64,000 nt of DNA. It comes from Lichenostomus cassidix (lineage: Eukaryota; Chordata; Aves; Passeriformes; Meliphagidae). The notes under the pieces were generated by a model, which saw only the letters and a list, made by a program, of their open reading frames with translations, had not been told where the DNA came from and searched no databases. Positions within the stretch are counted from its first letter, which is position 1; each line of letters starts with the position of its first letter. Shown piece after piece: positions 62,303 through 64,000 of this stretch. The stretch lies in assembly GCA_008360975.2 (NCBI GenBank), contig CM039179.1, positions 52,310,561 through 52,374,560 of the forward strand. Reading direction: 5' to 3'. Both the position numbers and the translations under genes were made by a program.

Positions 62303-63743
62303 TCTATTGCTTCTATTTATTTTTAACAACTTTTGGTCGATAGGATTATTTTAACACAATACAGCCCAAGATGACTGATTTTAAAACACTTAGTATAGTA
62401 TGTTGTTGTGAGTGCATCTTGTGTAGATTTCAATGGAACAAGTAGTTTTATTATCCTCAATCCAATACCCAATAACACAACCCCTACTGCTATATCTATG
62501 TTGTGGTAATGTGCACAGTGGTTCATCTACCTGTATGTCTGCTGTATTATGACAAAACGACATGTGGTTAGAACTAATGGAATTTTTAAAACATTTAATT
62601 TTATACATAGGATAAAATGAGGTAACAGTGCTTTATCTGCTATTGTCATTCATCTGAATCAACTTTTTTTGTCATTTTCTGTTAGCTAACCCTATTATTC
62701 AATTGGCGCAACAGTTCATTTTTTTGGCATGTTTTCATTTTCAAAACTGTGTTTGAGTTATGTATATGCATATTTTCAATAAAATGAAAAGCAGTTCACT
62801 AACAAAAGCACTGCATAGCAAACTACATGTTCTGTTGAATTCACAAGTAATCTCAATTCTGAACATCTGCCAAGATTGGTCTTTGAAATCACATCATGTT
62901 GTCTCTTGTGCACTTACAGTATAATAACTTGCTATAAAGTAAAACCTGCAGCTCAGAAATGTGAAAGCCCTTACAGTTTAAACTGATCCATGGATAACTC
63001 ACTTAGATTATACTGATGTCATTTTTAAGAGTACCTGATTTGATCCAAAGCTAGATTTATTTCTCAGACCCTGATTTTCCTGAAACACATAGACAGTAAT
63101 AGATAATTATTTTGGGGAAATAAAACTCTTTCCTTAGTGTAAATACATGTACTTTCAGTAAATTACATTCAAGTTTAAATAATGTTACTTCACTCTTGAA
63201 GGAAGCTGTTCAAGCATTAGTTATTCACCTCAAGATGGTGCCAGGTATTTTAATGTAGGACTTCTCAAAAGAGTAGAGTAAGACATACAAAGTGAAGGTG
63301 CTTTCAGGAAAACTACAAGGTCGTTTCATCTGGGCAAACCCATGGGATAGGTAAATCTGTGCCTACCTGACTGAAATTAATAGGAAAGACTGAGAATCAA
63401 AAAAATAGTGAGACTGAGGGCCTGCAGTTCATCATTCACTATCACTTAAATGTATCTGAGATACAGGTAAAGCCCTTGCTGGAGAGTTCATTTGAATAAG
63501 TATTATGCACAGATCTCATTGAGTCAGAACTCTTGCTTAGCAGATTAAATATGTGTTGGCATAACAAGATAAAAAGAAAGAGAGAAAAATTGCAATCTGG
63601 AGTTTCATGAATACGAGTTCTGTTAGAATTCCGCGCTGTTTAGAACTAAATAGTTCTTCAGTCAGATATTTGGTGACTGAAGAAAACTAAACTGGTTGAA
63701 TGGTCCATGACTAAAGGCTATGGCAAGACAGTAGAGTTGTGAT

Positions 63744-64000
63744 GGAATCACAGAATGGTTTGAGTTAGAAGAAATCTATGAAGATCATCTAGTCCTGCCC
63801 CCCTGACATGGCCAGGGACATCTTTTACTAGACCAGATTATTCAAAGCCTCATCCAACCTGACCTTTAGCACTTCCAGGGGTGGAGCATCTACAGCTTCT
63901 CTGGTCTCACTACTACACTGCTAGCGTCTCACTACTCTGCTCATAAAAATATTTCTTCCAATGTCCAATCTAAACCTACCCTCTTCATTTTATAAATGTC
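63744..64000 (-). mobile_element. CR1 LINE 3' end, running off the window
   Basis: On the plus strand it begins with the reverse-complemented tail 'aatcacagaatggtttgag'. It continues through 'gaagatcatctagtcctg', 'catccaacctgacctttagc' and 'cttccaggggtggagcatc' to 'atttcttccaatgtccaatc' and 'taaacctaccctcttcat'. A short duplication (GTCTCACTACT at 63904 and 63925) replaces part of the 'gggcaacctgttccagtg' block. The 5' part lies beyond the window. Confidence 0.88.

Larger units (their letters stand above)
58851..63743. other. unique AT-rich block
   Basis: No gene or mobile element is recognised. It contains T-runs (58895-58907, 59119-59132), an A-run (61071-61082), a 42-bp tandem duplication (60179-60262) and an AT palindromic tract (62249-62302). 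The stretches at 59225-59480 and 61520-61790 have mixed composition and are noted as possible conserved elements. Confidence 0.45.

Noticed and set aside
1..64000. CRISPR array, operon, phage or bacterial defence system
   Set aside because: The whole window is vertebrate-type DNA dominated by CR1 and LTR relics. The regular repeats are microsatellites without spacers.

Overview
The window is eukaryotic, non-coding and almost certainly from a bird, most likely a songbird. The evidence is its repeat content. It carries many 5'-truncated CR1 (chicken repeat 1) LINE copies, several ending in the avian-type 3' tail built from ATTCTATGA-like units. It also carries solo long terminal repeats (LTRs) of avian endogenous-retrovirus type, AT-rich unique sequence, and purine microsatellites. 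I found no tRNA, rRNA, CRISPR, operon or other prokaryotic feature. No open reading frame exceeds 162 codons. The longest ones lie inside LTRs, simple repeats or decayed CR1 copies, so I call no host protein-coding gene. The window reads as intergenic or deep intronic DNA; small exons of a long gene cannot be excluded.

Layout. 1-1774: unique AT-rich DNA. 1775-2950: a plus-strand CR1 split by a second CR1 fragment that carries an internal GGTTA-type array. 5595-6055: solo LTR with a perfect 5-bp target duplication. 10178-10274: purine microsatellite. 11062-12372: a 1.3-kb solo LTR of another family. 12373-27243: long stretch with almost no recognisable repeats. 27244-27405: about 40 perfect GGAA units. 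31280-31436: G-quadruplex motif beside a 9-bp purine minisatellite. 31585-33880: three minus-strand CR1 pieces in non-collinear order. 34930-35436: LTR family A, copy 1, minus. 37025-37515 and 39485-40705: plus-strand CR1 copies. 40706-48489: mostly unique. 50105-51405: minus-strand CR1 broken by LTR family A copy 2 and by a small plus-strand CR1 tail. 51745-51975: an older CR1-like fragment. 58607-58850: LTR-like repeat. 63744-64000: a minus-strand CR1 that leaves the window.

The useful content is therefore the history of the mobile elements: nested insertions, target-site duplications, one apparent templated insertion shared between an LTR and a site 3.35 kb away, and several simple-sequence tracts with non-B-DNA potential. 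I did not find an undescribed gene system. Repeat assignments come from recalled consensus patterns rather than a database search, so subfamily names are withheld and boundaries of degraded copies are good to roughly 10-50 bases.
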